This document shows, piece by piece, positions 63,639-64,000 of a stretch of 64,000 bases of DNA (position 1 is the first letter of the stretch; the number at the start of each line of letters is the position of its first letter). Under the pieces are notes generated by a model. It was not told the DNA's origin. It ran no database searches and saw only the letters and a list, made by a program, of their open reading frames with translations. A program made the translations under genes and the position numbers. Source of the DNA: Acanthococcus lagerstroemiae (Eukaryota; Arthropoda; Insecta; Hemiptera; Eriococcidae); NCBI GenBank assembly GCA_031841125.1, contig CM063109.1:10392321-10456320 (forward strand), read 5' to 3'.

Positions 63639-64000
63639 TATGTGATTTTGCTAGACTCGGGCTCCTGAATAGACGTTGTTCTCAAATATTTTCCCGAATG
63701 GATTTTTTCCGAATAAACATTTTCCCGAATAATATTTTCCCAAATGGATTTTTCCCGAATAGACTCAATTAACCATCAAATATATACCAAAAATACTAAT
63801 TTTTCAAGAGTCTGAATGAGCGAGCAACTTTACCTTCGAAGAAGTCAGATATGTTACAAGTTGTGGCCAAACTGAAGGGGGCTAGGGGATGAGCGAGAGT
63901 TACAAAGTAGCCTTCTACTACTTACATCTCGTGTCACAAAAAATCAACCGACACCACCTGACCACATGGTGCAGAACTAGGAGGACTGCTTAGCTCTTCA

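Larger units (their letters stand above)
62041..63935. mobile_element. Foldback-like long inverted repeat with ATTCGGGAAAA subrepeats
   Basis: The left arm (62041-62083 plus 62376-62640) and the right arm (about 63662-63935) are inverted copies of about 280-300 bp. They begin 'ggctactttgtaactctcgc' and continue through 'agtttggccacaactt', 'atatctgacttcttcgaag' and 'ttaattgagtctatt' into tandem 'attcgggaaaat' subrepeats. Long arms with internal subrepeats recall foldback elements. A LINE end interrupts the left arm and a Tigger-type element fills the centre. Confidence 0.8.

Noticed and set aside
1..64000. CRISPR array, operon or prokaryotic defence island
   Set aside because: The repeats here are irregular and transposon-related, and the sequence has an intron, LTR elements, a SINE and LINEs, all pointing to a eukaryote.

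Overview
The window looks like intergenic or intronic DNA of an arthropod, most likely an insect. I favour a hemipteran, but with low confidence. There are no operons, no closely packed genes and no host gene I can name. What can be identified is almost entirely transposable elements and their debris: a BEL/Pao LTR retrotransposon, several LINE fragments, a Penelope-type endonuclease fragment, hAT- and pogo/Tigger-type transposase remnants, a tRNA-derived SINE, tandem repeats, and a dense population of short inverted-repeat (MITE-like) elements, many with readable target-site duplications (TSDs).

Layout. 0-8 kb: a LINE reverse-transcriptase fragment on the minus strand, copies of an unclassified repeat (called R here), a hAT transposase C-terminus, a hAT-type MITE (family A) sitting in a 21-bp tandem repeat, and a broken two-exon gene with a cysteine-rich CXC-like domain. 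8-27 kb: mostly unassigned DNA with a ~135-bp satellite, a 980-bp hAT-type element, a SINE with a 13-bp TSD, a 364-bp tandem duplication, a MITE nested in a MITE, and a Penelope-type GIY-YIG fragment. 27.6-33.6 kb: the only intact element, a 5,960-bp BEL/Pao retrotransposon on the minus strand with one uninterrupted 1,768-codon gag-pol frame and LTRs that look identical. It inserted into the TSD of an older hAT-type MITE. 34-40 kb: more MITEs, then a 5'-truncated LINE with a 25-bp TSD that splits a copy of repeat R. 40-60 kb: long unassigned stretches, a MITE whose empty site is preserved next to it, a head-to-tail MITE array, foldback elements with 7-bp TSDs, and a pogo-like element with an HTH_psq-type coding remnant. 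60-64 kb: another LINE fragment, then a foldback-like inverted-repeat structure holding both a decayed Tigger-type element and a LINE 3' end.

The genes do not form a pathway. The coherent story is insertion history: nested insertions, empty sites and TSDs allow relative dating of several events. The BEL/Pao element is the youngest and the only one that looks potentially able to move. Family names rest on motifs read by eye. No database search was possible, so superfamily assignments for non-coding elements are inferred from terminal sequence and TSD length.
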